From contig JAMKCH010019835.1 in assembly GCA_023653785.1 (NCBI GenBank), forward strand, positions 62,001 through 126,000: 64,000 nucleotides of DNA, read 5' to 3'. Positions within the stretch are counted from its first letter, which is position 1. Every line of letters starts with the position of its first letter. Source of the DNA: Ophioderma brevispina (Eukaryota > Echinodermata > Ophiuroidea > Amphilepidida > Ophiodermatidae). A model generated the notes under the pieces. It saw only the letters and a program-made list of their open reading frames with translations, had not been told where the DNA came from and did no database searches. Positions 45,830-57,950 of the stretch are shown here, one piece after another. Both the position numbers and the translations under genes were made by a program.

Positions 45830-46564
45830 AATACTAGGTGAGCTAGGACCACCTCCTTTGCCCCCCCCCAGAACTAAACCAAACCAATTTTTTTAGGTTC
45901 CTTTTATGACCTGACCCAAACATATCAGGATGTTCCCACATTTAAAGTGGCCCCAAGGGGGTTTATTCAAGATGGGGTCCAATATGGCCTGCCAAAATAA
46001 GGGGTTTTTTTTCACTAAATGAATAAAACCAGATATAAACTTAATTGTGAAGGAAAAATTAACGGGATCAACTATTAGATCATCATTACATATCCTGTGC
46101 CTAAATAATTTCCTTCACTGTTTAAATTCCAAATGGCGTCCAAATGGCCGCAGAATATCATTTTTCACGAACGTATTAAACAAGTTATTAAAAATTTAAT
46201 TGTCAAGAAGATCCAATTAGATGAAGTCTAGGTTATACTAACTACATCTGTGGCCTAAACAATTTTCATTCACAGATTTTTAACATTCAGATGGCGTCCA
46301 AAATGGCTGCCGATAATAAGAGTTTTTTACTAAATGCATTAAAAACAAGCGGTATATAACGTAATTGTCGAGAGTTTCAATGAGTGTCAGATGATAATGA
46401 ATACATCTTTACCTAAAAATTTTATATTTTCACATGTTTGCATATAAGTGGAAATTCAAAATGGCCGCAAATTGAAGTGCAAATGGCCGCCAGTGGACTT
46501 TTCCACAACCATGCGTCACCAGCAACAAAATATACATGCTCTCACAGACATCATTACCGTGAAA

Positions 46565-46598
46565 TATATATATATATATATTATATATATATAATATA

Positions 46599-46628
<30 letters not shown>
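46565..46628. repeat. (AT)n tract in left foldback arm
   Basis: TATATATA run with phase slips. Its counterpart sits at the mirrored place in the right arm (49262-49345). Confidence 0.9.
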
Positions 46629-46629
<1 letters not shown>

Positions 46630-49261
46630 CTCGATGCATTTTTGGTAGGTGTATGCCAACCATATTTTCAAACTTGGGGCTGGGGTAACTGAATTTGGAT
46701 TAGAAAATATGGTCTAGGGAAACTGAATTTGGGTAGTTTCTTGTTAGAAACATGGGTTTTCGATGCTTGCTTTTTATATTTACAGTAAAATGTGTGTCAG
46801 AACAATTCTTACATAAAATGGTGGGTGGGTCCCTGGAACTTAAATAGGGCTTAAATGGGAGTCTGGGTGCAACGGAAAATCGGCCTGAAACGAGGGTCTT
46901 ATGCGGTACTACACGTACCCCCTTTCAAATGGTGAATAACTCCCGGTCCACAGTACTTTTTAACAGTCAATTTTTGAGTCATTCAAAGATAAGGTACTCG
47001 CCCTCCATGAAATTGCCTGTCCCTGAATAAGCAAAGAAATGTGTATTGCTATTGTTACCAACATCACATGGCCCCTTCACAGCATTTGCATTATTACAAG
47101 ATCCGTAGATGCGTTCGTCCAAACTACAAAATAGCAACAACCTTCACCTGGCAAAGCATTAACCTGCCCTCATGATGGTGGGCTGTTTTCATCGGCATTC
47201 CAAAACGAGGCTACAACCGTTCCAGATACCAGGGGGGGGGTGCTTTTAGAACTTACCATGACCGTGAACTCTAGCGCCACTAGAAATGGCATCAACACCA
47301 ACATCAACCCGCCATCGGTGTTTATCACCTCAGGAAAATGTTAAAATTCTCTTAAAACCCAATTGCATTTCAATACTCATTGCTTAACCACTTCGGCTCA
47401 AGAGGAAGCTGTATCCTGAGTTGTGGTGGCCGTCCCAGAACTTGAGTATATTGTTGCAGAAGTCGCAATCTGCAGTGAATATAATTTCCTCTGTTGTTTT
47501 TTGAGTGTGATAAACCCGATGGCAAACGTAAAGGTCTTTGGGAAACTTCTAATAGCACCCCGATGGTATCCTTGGAATGGTTGTAGCCTCTTTTTGGAAT
47601 GCGCTGACAAACATTGAGGTCGAGGTTTATGCTCTTCGAGGTGAAGGTCTCTGATATTTTGTAGATTGGACAAAGGTGGCCTCTGGGTATTGTAATTCTG
47701 TCAACGCTGTGAATGGGCAATGTTGGATATTGGCAACATTAAGAATGCACATTAGTTTTGGCTTTTTCAGTGCAGGGGCGCTCGCTGAGGGGGGGGTGCT
47801 AGTTCCTTTTCTCGTACTCAATATTATCTGTTAAATAAAGGGAAACAAACACTTGTTAAGCGAACAACACAAGCTCGGACTCTTTAAAACGTCAAGAAAC
47901 GGAAGTCCACAGGACGGCAAAGATCCTTCGCCTATTATAGTCAGAATATCAGAAATAATAGGTGTCGTCAACACTTACGGGCCTGGACCCTTTGACAGGA
48001 ATCAGTATAGCAGTGGAAGATTTATATAAATCAAAAGATGGGACTGCCGGCTGCAGCGCATACATGGTACTCTTTCTTTTACCGTAACCATATATAATAT
48101 TCATTGAACAAGTTGTAGCTTACATTTTGGAATACAGGGCAAACATCCTCCATCATGAGGGCAGGTTTATGCTGCCAGGGTTATGTTGTTGATATTTTGT
48201 AGTTTAAGACAAACGCTCCTGTGGGTCTTGTAATTCTTCAAATGCTGTGAATATGTCATGATTGTAATAATAGGGATACCCTGTTTCTTTGCTTAAGTGT
48301 ATTTTTTTTGTTGTTGTAATGCATTGTTAATTGAAAAAGTCCACTTGGGCGCGCCATTTTTTGTTCCATTGGCGGGGCCTGGTATTTTAACTTTAATTTC
48401 TATTTAAATGCGAATAAAATTATTGGGCACATGTGTATTTATTATCCTCTGAATCTTTCATTGAACTCTCGCAATTGACGTTTTTACAATCTTTTTTGTT
48501 AATTTATTTTAGTAAAAAAAAAACTTCACATTGTCCTGATTGGCCACCGATGGCTGGTTATGTTGGTGTTGATGCCATTTCTAGTGGTACTAGACGGGTC
48601 GGTCCTGGTACACTTTAAAAGCACCCCCATCCCCTCCCCCGATGGTATCCTTGGAATGGTTGTAGCCTCTTTTTGGGATGCGTTGACAAACATCTTCCAC
48701 CATGAGGGCAGGTTTATGCTCTGTCAGGTGATATGGTTGTTGATAATTTGTAGTTTGGACGAACCTCTAGGGGGTCTTGTAAGTCTACACATGCTGTGAA
48801 ATGGCATTTTGATGTTGGTAACAATATTATGAATGGCACTTTTCTTTGCTTATTCAGTGCAGGGCTAGTTTCCTGGAGGGCGAGTACCTTATCTCTGACT
48901 CAAAACTTGATTGTTAAATAAAGCTTTACGTATGACCCGGGGGTTCCTCACATTGAAAGGGGTATGTGGGGTATGTGCCTGCCCATAAGACCCTCGTTTT
49001 TAGGCCGATTTTCCGTTCACAGACTCCCTTTTTAAGCCTATTTAAGTTCCCGGGACCCCCACATTTATGTAAGGATCTGTCCTTGACCATTTTTACTTAA
49101 ACTACCTCAATTTTTGATAAAAATCAAGCTCGAAAACCCTTGTTTCTTAACAAGCAACTACCCAAATTCAGTTCCCTAGACCCATATTTTATAACTCCAA
49201 ATCAGTTCCACCGCCCCAAGTTTGAAAATCTGGTTGGCATACTCCTACCAAAACCATGCTC

Positions 49262-49345
49262 GATAATATATTATATCTATATTAAATACTATATATATAT
49301 AATCTCTCTATATGATATATAGATATATTATATATCTGTATATCT
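49262..49345. repeat. (AT)n-like tract in right foldback arm
   Basis: ATATATTATATC, ACTATATATA and GATATATAGATATA runs at the position mirroring 46565-46628. Confidence 0.85.
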
Positions 49346-50091
49346 GTGATTTGTTCACTGTCTGATTTCCTGTTCGAGTCATTTGTATTTTGTTGCTGTG
49401 ACGCATTGAGGTGGAAAAGTCCACGTGGGCAGCCATTTTGGCTCATTTGTCGGCCATTTTGAATATCACTTTATATTTCAAACATTTTGGGGGGAATAAA
49501 ATTATTTAGGTACGATGTATTCATTATCATTTAAACGCATTGAAACCTCTCGACAGATTACGTTATATACCGCTTGTTTTTAATGGCATTTTAGTAAAAA
49601 ACTATTTCGGCAGCCATTTTGGACGCCACTTGAATTTTAAAATCTGTAATCAATGATTTAGGCACAGATGTATCATTATCACCTAATGACTTTCATCTCT
49701 TGGATCTCGTGCCAATTACTTCTATAACTTTTCTAAACACGTTTTTAGTGAAAAATGCTATTCTGGTGGCCATTTTGGACGCCATTTGGAATTTAAAACA
49801 TGTGAATGAAAGTATTTAGGCACAGATATGTTATTATGATCTAATATGTTGATCCCGTTGATTTCTGACAATTAAGTTTGTTTAATAAATCGTTTTTTAA
49901 TTCATTTAGTGAAAAACCCCTATGGTTGGGCGGCCATATTGGACGCCTCCTTTTGAAGAAACCCCCTTGGGCCACGTTTAAATTTTGGGAACATCCTGAT
50001 TGTGTTGGGGGTCATAAAAGGAACCTAAAAAAATTGGTTTGGTTTAGTTCTGGGGGGGTGCAAAGGATGTGGTCCTAGCGCTCCCGCTTAT

Positions 50092-51945
50092 AAGAGGTAT
50101 AGTGGTGAACCCCTGGTTTCACCCGCCCCTTCAACAGGGACGAATTGGAATCCGGTATTGCTAAACTTCAACCCGGAAAAAACAGTAGGCCTTGACAACA
50201 TCTCTACTGGTCAGCTAAAAAATCTTGGCCCAGTAGCAAGGATTGCTTCTTGAGCTCTACAATTGCTGCCTTATTTTCTTTTGCCCACAGGTTCCCAAAG
50301 ATCTGGAGGAAAGCACATTTTTTATGGCCGCCTAAGCCTGGGAAATATCCAGTCCAACAATCCCAATAGCTACAGACCAATATTACTCCTCATCCATACC
50401 TACAAGCTCTTTGAATATCTCCTGCTCAATCTTACTCGCACCTGTTTATACAAACCCCTGCATACCATCCCCCCTCCGTTTTCGGCCCGTCCCGGCCAGG
50501 CAAATCAACACAAGCCAAGTACTCAACCTAACTCAACACATTGAGGATGTTTCGAGAAGGTAGGGTAACCGAAGGCCTGTTTTCGTCCGACCTATCAGCA
50601 GCGTACGAACTGTTATCACAGATTTCCGTACTCCAATAAGATCCTGGAAATTACCAGGACATTCGCGCGACTTAGCTTATCCGGAGGATTGCTGGCAAAG
50701 GATGGTTCTTTGTTCAGCTAGGTCGAAGAAGACCGATGTCGTAGGCTCAAGAATGGGCTCCCACCCACAAGGGCTGTGGCTTGCACCTCTCCTGTTCACA
50801 TCTATACCAACGACCAACCTCGGAGTGCAGGAACCTGTCGTTTTTATTTATGCAGACGACCTTGGAATTAGCGCCCAAGATGCCGACTTCACAGTTGTTT
50901 GAAGATAGACTCTCCAAAGCTTGGGATGAACTCCTATTATTATGAGGAAAACCACCGACGTGCAAATCCATCTAAGACACAGGTTGTCTTTTCCATCTAC
51001 GCACGTGAAGCCAAAGTCAGCCTTAACTTACCTGGTCTGGAACACCCCTGGAGCACTGTGATAACCCGTCTACCTAGGCGTTACCTTGGATCGCACTCGC
51101 TCTCTCTCTCTTATTAGAACCCACATCGAGTAGACGGAAAGAGTAAAGTCATGTTCACGCAAATAAGCATCTTGAACAAACTCACTTGCACAAGATTGTG
51201 TGGCTCGCCCACATCCCTAAGATCATCGGCACTGCCCTGTTCCTATCTCATGTGGCAGAGTATGCCCTGCCCTGTATGGGAAAGATGCACCCATGCCAAG
51301 ACTTGATTCAAGCGTTAATTTGCCTCTCTGTCGGCTTATCACCTGATGCCTCCGTCCAACACCACACGGAAACCTTATATATCCTAGGCAGGTTTGCTCC
51401 CACCATACTCCGTCGTAGCGTACAAGCATGCCAAGAGCGTGCGGCCAGGCAATCTAATGTGAAGCACCCTAGTCCTGGACAAGATACCTGCTGCCAACCG
51501 CCTTAAATCCATAGATAGTTTCTTAAGCAAGTCCAACCTCTTGACACGGTCCTAAGGGGTCAAGCTAGTCCCGTGTGAAAGAAAGACTTGCTATCAACCC
51601 AGTAAACATCTACGGTATTGAACCCGGTTAGCATCTCCCACCTGGAACTGACTCCTCAATGGCTGAATGGCGATGCCTCAACAGAGATTGAGAACCAGAA
51701 CTTGCTGATCTAATGTTTCCTCTTGCAGAAGTGAGGCTACCTGAAGCTATATCAGGATACTACCAGTGGTTTTGTGGAACAGCACCACAGACCATGGAAC
51801 ATCTCTTGGTCTGCCATTGCTGGAGCGACATGCACAAACAATGACCTTGCGGAATCAGTGAAGCACCAACTTTGTACCCTCTCTGGCTGATCATATTTGA
51901 GAACCCAGTGGTTTTGAACACGATAAGAAGAAGAACCAGGAAAAG
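50092..51945 (+). pseudogene. LINE copy L1b, reverse transcriptase and C-terminus, broken
   Basis: Resumes after the foldback with the start of the reverse-transcriptase domain (GIRYC..., STRKKQ.. against GIAKLQPGK in form), then YRPILLLIHTYKLFEYLL (motif 0-1). Then comes FSSDLSAAYE (motif A) and VVFIYADDLGIS (motif C, catalytic YADD, at about 50848-50880), followed by thumb sequence. The C-terminal CGTAPQTMEHLLVC knuckle lies at about 51770-51825. The 3' end is ACACGATAAGAAGAAG at about 51918-51935. Many frameshifts and stops make it inactive, but domain order from here on is normal. The encoded activity would copy LINE RNA at a nicked target. Confidence 0.8.
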
Positions 51946-53145
51946 CAGTAGGCTATGACAACATCTCAACTGGGCATGCTTAAAAAATTCGGCCCAGTAC
52001 CAAAGGAATGCCTTCTTGAGCTCAATACTCCAATAAGATTTCTTGAAATCACCAAGGACATCCGCTTGGACTGAGCTTATCAAAGGAATTACTGGCAATC
52101 TAGGAATGTTTTTGTTCAGGCTAGGAGCGAAGAAGGCCGATTGCGTAGGCTCAAGAATGGACTTATATACCACAAGGGAGTATGCTTGCACCTCTCCTGG
52201 TGAACATATTTACCAACGACCAACCTAGGAGTGCAGGAGCCTGGTCGTTTTATTTAGCGCACAAGATGCATACTTCACAGCTGTTGAGAGAGACTCGTCC
52301 AAAGCTTTGAATGAAAACCACCTACGTGCAATTGCGCAAATCCATCCAAGACACAGTGTGTGCTTTCCATCTTAGCAACCGTGAAGCCAAACGTCAGCTT
52401 AAAATTACCTTTTCTGAACACCCCTGGAGGTGACCTGTCTACCTAGGAGTTACCTGGACCCGCACTCTCTCTTATAAGACCCCAAATCGAGAAGACAAGA
52501 GTAAATATGTTCACGCAATAACAAATAAGCCAAGAAGCTGATTCAGCGTTCAATGCCTCCTGCCGGCTTACAACAGAGGCCTCCGCCCACCACCAACGGA
52601 AAACTTACACGTCCTAGCATGAATTGCTCCAACAGACATCCGTCGTAGCGTAGCGAGCATGTAAGAGCGTAGCTGCCAAGTATCTAATGTGAAGCACCCT
52701 ATGTCTGCACAGATACCTGTTGCCAACCGCCTTAAATCCAGAGAGAGTTTCTTAAGCAAAGTCCAACCTCTTGAAACAGTCTCTAAAGAGCTTAAGAGAG
52801 TCGCCTTAAGAAAGAAAGACTTGCCATCAACCAAGTAACATCTATTGGTATTGAAACTGGAACCTGACTCCTCGTGGGCTGAATGGCGATGCCTCAACAG
52901 ATTGAGAACCAGAATTGGCCGATCTAAGGTTTCCTTATAAAAATGGGGCTACCTGGAAGCAGATCAGGACACCACCTGTGGTTGTGGAACAGCACCTCAA
53001 ACAATGGAACATCTCTCGGTCTGCCCACTGCTGGAGCAACAATGCACAAACAAGGACTTTGCGGAATTCAGTAAAGCAGCCAGATGTTGTACCCATCTCT
53101 GGCTGGATCATATTTGAGAACCACAGCGTTTGGACACGATAAGAC
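51946..53145 (+). pseudogene. LINE copy L1c, internally deleted, complete 3' end
   Basis: Follows L1b directly in the same orientation. It begins GCAGTAGGCTATGACAACAT (compare 50185), lacks the stretch equivalent to about 50270-50630 (reverse-transcriptase core), continues through the thumb and the CGTAPQTMEHLSVCPLLE knuckle at about 52980-53035, and ends GGACACGATAAGACGAAG. Together with L1a and L1b it makes a head-to-tail stack of one family. Confidence 0.75.
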
Positions 53146-53147
53146 GA

Positions 53148-53179
<32 letters not shown>

Positions 53180-53205
53180 CAGTAGTAGTGGTGGTGGTGG
53201 TAGTA
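53146..53205. repeat. (AGC)n/(AGT)n/(GGT)n microsatellite at the L1c 3' tail
   Basis: AGCAGCAGC..., then AGTAGTAGT, then GGTGGTGGTAGTAGT, directly after ACACGATAAGACGAAG. Tails of short microsatellite repeats are typical of CR1/L2-like LINE 3' ends. The Ser-, Ala- and Thr-rich open frames across it are artefacts. Confidence 0.9.
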
Positions 53206-53919
53206 GTGGTAGTTTGTTTCCTTTCAAAGTTTACTTTTACACTAACTGTATGAAGTTGCATTTTCGCAGTAGACGTTTCTTTTTCGAAAGCGCGAAAATG
53301 AATCTGACGTCAAAAAGTCCATGCTATTAACATATACATGTCGGCCTGGCACAACATGTAATCGGGGGCACTATATTGCACCGACGTCACTGACTCGAGG
53401 AAGACGACTCCTCCTACTACTACTACTCACAAATTAAAAATAAACCCAACATTTAAAGAACGATAAATTACGAAAAATATCAATTCGCCTATTTTTAAAT
53501 AGAAAGTAGACTAGTGAATTCCTGCAAGATTGCCTGTGATTGTAACATATACAAAAGGAGATATCCAACATTATTATTCCATTATCTTAAAAATAAGAAC
53601 AAAGACACAGAAAAGAAACCTAATCTGATAAATGTAACTTTTTATATTGCATTATGTTTTTATCTTCCTGAACAGGGGCGCTTAAAATGTCAATGTTACA
53701 ATTTGGAGTGAACTTTGATCAGGCCCTCATTAAGTGCATGGACATTTGTATTGCGCCCTCTATCAGAGATGGATAGCAGGACCATGGCCTCGGATTGAGT
53801 TTCTTTTCCCATTATTACAAACTTCCGGTCACATTATTAATCACGAGCGCTGACTGAAAGTGCTAGTGTACGCAAATACGCATTTAAAAAGCACAGGGTT
53901 CGGCCATGATCATTTATTG
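53206..53919. other. Unassigned DNA
   Basis: Short open frames only. A (CTA)n-like CTCCTACTACTACTACTC lies at about 53409-53426. Confidence 0.35.
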
Positions 53920-54305
53920 CATCTCCGCCATTTTGGATTTTTGACCAATTTTCCTACATTTTGTGGATTTTGAAACCAAGATGAATTTTTTCTTCAATTT
54001 TTTTTAATTTTAAATTAATCCTTATCCAATTATCTTTCATATAAAACATGTCAATGGCTTGTCTTCCACCTAATTTTCTTCTGATGACTATTTTTGTAAG
54101 CACCTAAAAACAATAGCTTCACGGCCGCCATCTTGGATTTTCAGCCAATTTTTCATCAATTTGCTAGTTTTGTTGCATTTTGAAACCTTGGACGAATTTT
54201 TTCTTCACATTTTTCAGCCCACAAGTAATTCAATTACCATTATCTTTCATGTAATACAAGTTAAATGCTTGTCTTCGACTTAGTTGTAATTTTTGAATAA
54301 ATGAT
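53920..54305 (+). repeat. Tandem duplication, about 190-bp units with CGCCATTTTGGATTT
   Basis: Two units, about 53925-54115 and 54122-54305. They share CGCCAT.TTGGATTTT, CAATTTT.C..CA.TTT, TTTTGAAACC, GA.GAATTTTTTCTTCA, ATTATCTTTCAT.TAA.ACA and GGCTTGTCTTC. Non-coding; related in core motif to the GCCATTTT modules elsewhere in the window. Confidence 0.7.
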
Positions 54306-54589
54306 CGAGCCGTCTATGTAAACGAAACCCTGTGAAAGCTGTATATGGAAAATTAGATGGGCATTTTAAAAGTCTTATTAGTAGTCGAAGTAGCAGCAGT
54401 AGCAGTATCTGTTTTCACCTTTATGTATAGAAAATGATACACTTTTCCCCTTAATAACAAAGGATATAAATTTTAATTAAATTTATGCGAATTTAGAGTA
54501 ATAATGCTTACTTTGGCACCCATTATTGCCAAATAAATACCAATTTTGCTTGCATAAATGGCAAAAACGGTCGAAAAAACCCTCGATTT

Positions 54590-54835
54590 TGGCGATTTGC
54601 TTACGAATTTGGGTAAAAATAAGCTCTCAGTTATGACGTCACTATGACGTCATGTTGTTAAAACTTGATATGTTTGTACTTGATTTGAAGAAAGGACATA
54701 TGTAGCTACACACTGATACCAAACAAGATGATGTTTGTCGCTTAATACGAAAAATCAGGGGGGTGGTAACCACCCCCCCCCCCCCACCTTGGTCGTGAAC
54801 GTAGTACAAAAACCCTTGGTTGGACGAGGGTTAAT
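54590..54835 (+). repeat. Dispersed repeat with double CRE palindrome and C run
   Basis: TATGACGTCACTATGACGTCAT at about 54633-54654 (quoted as TATGACGTCAC and TATGACGTCAT) gives two TGACGTCA octamers 11 bp apart. Then GGTAACCACC, a C run (54770-54786), and GGACGAGGGTTAATGG. The landmarks are shared with 8840-9256 and 12540-13392. Confidence 0.5.
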
Positions 54836-55789
54836 GGAATTTACATTAACCTCACTTACATCGACTTTTTCCTTTGTTGAAAATTTTTGATTTGTTATCA
54901 GAAGCATTTATACATTCTTTACATGTAAAACCAAATGACCTCAATTGGATGATTTTTCTTCGATATATTTCTTATGAATATAACGTTTACACATTTTACA
55001 TGATGTATATCTTTGATTAGATTTAACTGTTTTGGAGCAAGACAAACATAATTCAACATTAAATATTTTAGACATGAATAACAAAAGTATTAAAATGGAA
55101 TACAAATACAAATATGTCAAGAGATGATTGGCCAGGCAGACAAGTACAAGCTTATAAGATAATGATTAATGATTAAAGAACTTGCAAGTCGCATTATTAG
55201 GCGCAAGAAAGTCGATTCTGAGTTTATCGATACCCGCCCGCATCGCTTTTTGGAGACTAAAAATACCCACGTCAAAAATTCAAAATTGGCAAAACAATTC
55301 ATTATTAATACAAAATATCGTCGATTTCACCAGTTTTAGCAATTGGAAACATATTTTTGTTTGTAAAACATATTTTTGATAACTTTGAAGGAAAACAAGG
55401 CTTTTCGCTGCGGTCCTACCTTTCGTGAAAATTTCTTCAGTGCATTTATTTCTATTTTGCACACATTTTAGGTCAATAATAAAATCTGATGAAATAATGA
55501 AAAATAAAAAAAAGTCGCCTTATCAACCAGGAAAAAAAGTAACGATAAACTCGGAATTGACTTTCACGAGCCTAAGCTTAAGTGGCTATGTGTAGCTATA
55601 AGTGGTCATGATTAATGAAGTGGCAACTACTTAAAGACACTGCGGGGAGTAACAAATCCTTGAATTAGGAGTTGATTCAAATATACATAAGTAGAAATAT
55701 AAAATATAGGCTGAATTTAGTATTTGCTCCAAAAGTAATTAACAAATTTACATTTTGGTGTCAAATGGGTATATTTCTGATACATAGAT
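54836..55789. other. Unassigned DNA
   Basis: AT-rich. Overlapping short frames at 55117-55462 on both strands are not supported as genes. Confidence 0.35.
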
Positions 55790-57396
55790 TTATCTTCTTC
55801 TTGCGTATGAGGCAGCAGCTAAATGTATTGAATTTGGTGGAGCCAGCTCACGTTTCACTGGTTGGGCGAAGGTGGGGCACTCATTGAGAAGGTGATGCGC
55901 AGTCTGTGATGGAAAGCTACACTGACAGGCTGGAGATGGTCGCAGCCTCCATCGGTATATATTGCTGTTGAAGCAACCGACACCTGTGCGAATCCTGTTG
56001 AAGGTGACACGTTCCTTACACGAATGGTTGCTACCAGGTGGGAGTTCTGTCATAGGTGTGATATTGAATTGGTCTGGTCGTGGAGTATCTAGCCAGGCGG
56101 TCTATGTCTGTATGATGTTGAATGGAGAGTTGGAGAGTTTAGTAGTGTGCCGACAGAAAGATCGACGAGAGCGCAGTCTCTGTGTGCCGAGCTGGTGTGA
56201 TTCTCTGACAATATTATGCAACAGGTGCTTCTTGTCCAACAGAGCCTTTTTCACCACTTTATATGTGTGATGTTCTCTCTGAAGCACTGCAGGTGTAATG
56301 CCTGAAAGCACTGGTAGAACACAGATGAAGTGGGACGTAGGCAGCCAGTAATGGTTCTCATTGTCTCGTTGAGTACTGTGTCTAGTTTCTTTGTGTGAGA
56401 GCTATTGGACCATGCTGGGACGCGCTGTAGGTCAGAGCCAGGGCAGTGGTACGTAGAGTGAATGTGCTAGCACCCCAGGACAATCTTCGAGGATACCTTT
56501 GCCGGTCAAGCTTCACTACCACGTAGGTTGGTGTAGGATTATATGGCAGAAGCGCTCCATTGAGATTGATTTGAAGTTGGCGATGATCCTCTTTGGTGTT
56601 AAAATGGAAGGCAGTAGCGGTGGTCTTGGCCTCACTCAGCTTGAGTCTCCAGGTCTTGGGATATGCTGCAAGTAGTGACTAATACCTAAAGTAAGTGTAC
56701 TTTCTCCTTCAGTCCAGCTTCTGTCCGGGTGAAGAAGAGCAAGATCGTCGACGTAGTATTATTGTCTAGATGTTGTTTGAGGTAAGTCACTGATATACAG
56801 GTTGAACGGCATGGGAGCCAACACTGATGCTTGTGGGACTCCGTTCATCAGACGACGCAGTCGACTGCTCTGCCTATCACTGGTCTTGAGGACAAAGCTG
56901 CGGTTTGCAAGCATGTTACATATGAATTGTACAGGTGACGATCCGGGATGGTCCTGAAAAGCTTGAGTGTGAGACCTTGATGTCACACGGTGTCATATTC
57001 ACCAACATGACGCCTGCCTTACGACACTTTTCAAAGCTCTCCACAATATCATCTGTGAGTTTTACGATCTCATGAACAGTGTTCCGGCCTGCTTGTTCAT
57101 CAGGCACATGGAATTCGACGACTGGCTCCAGTAGGGCCAGGATCAACCTCTCAAAGAGTTTGAAGGAAACGCACAGTAGTGATACTGGGCGATAGTTCTT
57201 GGTATTGTTAACAGGCTTGTTTGGTTTGGGGATGATGGTAGCCCTCATCCAGCTCTTGGATAATGACTGGTTGGTAACATGTGTAGAACTCCTGGAGCCA
57301 TTCAAGACATCGCGGACCACAGTGCATCAGGTGGCTGATAAAAGAGGTGAGCTCATCTAGTGAGAAGGGTGTTGAAAGTGACCCGTCCACGTCCAT
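55790..57396 (-). pseudogene. Second LINE family: reverse transcriptase to C-terminal knuckle, broken
   Basis: Reads on the minus strand from 57396. PFSLDELTSFISHL opens the reverse-transcriptase region. WMRATIIPKPNKPVNNTKNY, then RPVSLLCVSFKLFERLI is motif 0-1. KAGVMLVNMT is motif A with its catalytic Asp region degraded. NGVPQASVLAPMPFNLYISD is motif B (Ala replaces the usual Gly). After an in-frame TAA comes YYVDDLALLHP, motif C with YVDD retained (about 56730-56757). At 55790-56053, FNRIRTGVGCFNSN, CQCSFPSQTAHHLLNECPTF is the typical LINE C-terminal cysteine knuckle. No 5' region or endonuclease is seen. It differs in sequence from the L1a-c family and is inactive. Confidence 0.85.
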
Positions 57397-57529
57397 TGCA
57401 AATAAAATACCCTTTTCTTGAGAATAACTGTTTTAAATGCTTAGTTTCCAATTTAGGGGGCACAGAAGGTCAATGTCCATTGCATTCAATGGGGCTTGAT
57501 CTTGTTACCCCCCTACTTTCTTAAGGAAG

Positions 57530-57950
57530 CATTTGAGACACTCAAAACTATTCCTTATTTTAATCCTATGAGCTCCACCAATAATTTGCACCATTTTTTA
57601 TACAAATCGGAGCAACTTTAAAATTTGACCCCTGTACAACTGAAATTGACCCTTTTTATTGATTTTTGCTGTTTTTAGCCTCTAACTCTGAAACTTTAGG
57701 CTGTACATATTACAAACTATACCTTTTCTGAATCCTTATGGTTTGACACATAATATGGTATACTTTTCAACATGATTGGATCAAATTAAAGATTTGACCC
57801 CTGTACAATCTTTGTCTTGGCCCCCTCTCATAAGGCACCACTTGCGGCACTTAAGAATCGCGTTTCAGGGGTTCCTGTCAGGCTGTCTACATATTTAATC
57901 ACTCAAACCTTTTGTACTTGAGATGTGTTAAAAAATGTGTGCTAGCTCCA
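57530..57950 (-). repeat. Dispersed family E, copy 2
   Basis: The reverse complement aligns with 19735-20150: CAAGTACAAAAG.TTTG, AATATGTAGACAGCCTGAC, CATAAGGATTC, AAAGGTATAGTTTGTA, AATCAATAAAAAGGG and AGGATTAAAATAAGGAATAG. It lacks the inverted right half seen in copy 1. Non-coding. Confidence 0.75.

Larger units (their letters stand above)
45830..50091. mobile_element. 4.3-kb foldback element with arms of about 1.5 kb, inserted in LINE L1b
   Basis: The left arm (45830 to about 47330) and right arm (about 48535-50091) are inverted copies. The termini read GAGCTAGGACCACCTCCTTTG and, mirrored, CAAAGGATGTGGTCCTAGCGC. Moving inward, each arm has about four tandem 160-bp modules with a GCGTCCAAAATGGC core (left at about 45973, 46131, 46291, 46454; right at about 49931, 49768, 49610, 49428). 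Next come an (AT)n tract, a block with CCTCGTTT/AAACGAGG, and an inner block with TATCCTTGGAATGG and its mirror. The centre (47330-48535) holds further direct copies of the inner block at about 47563 and 48150 and another GCGCGCCATTTT module near 48350. No transposase or long open frame. The flanking LINE continues across it (CAACTAG | AAGAGGTAT), although a few bases of LINE are missing. Confidence 0.85.

Noticed and set aside
53146..53261. Poly-Ser, poly-Ala and poly-Thr open frames
   Set aside because: Simple (AGC)n/(AGT)n microsatellite at the end of LINE L1c.
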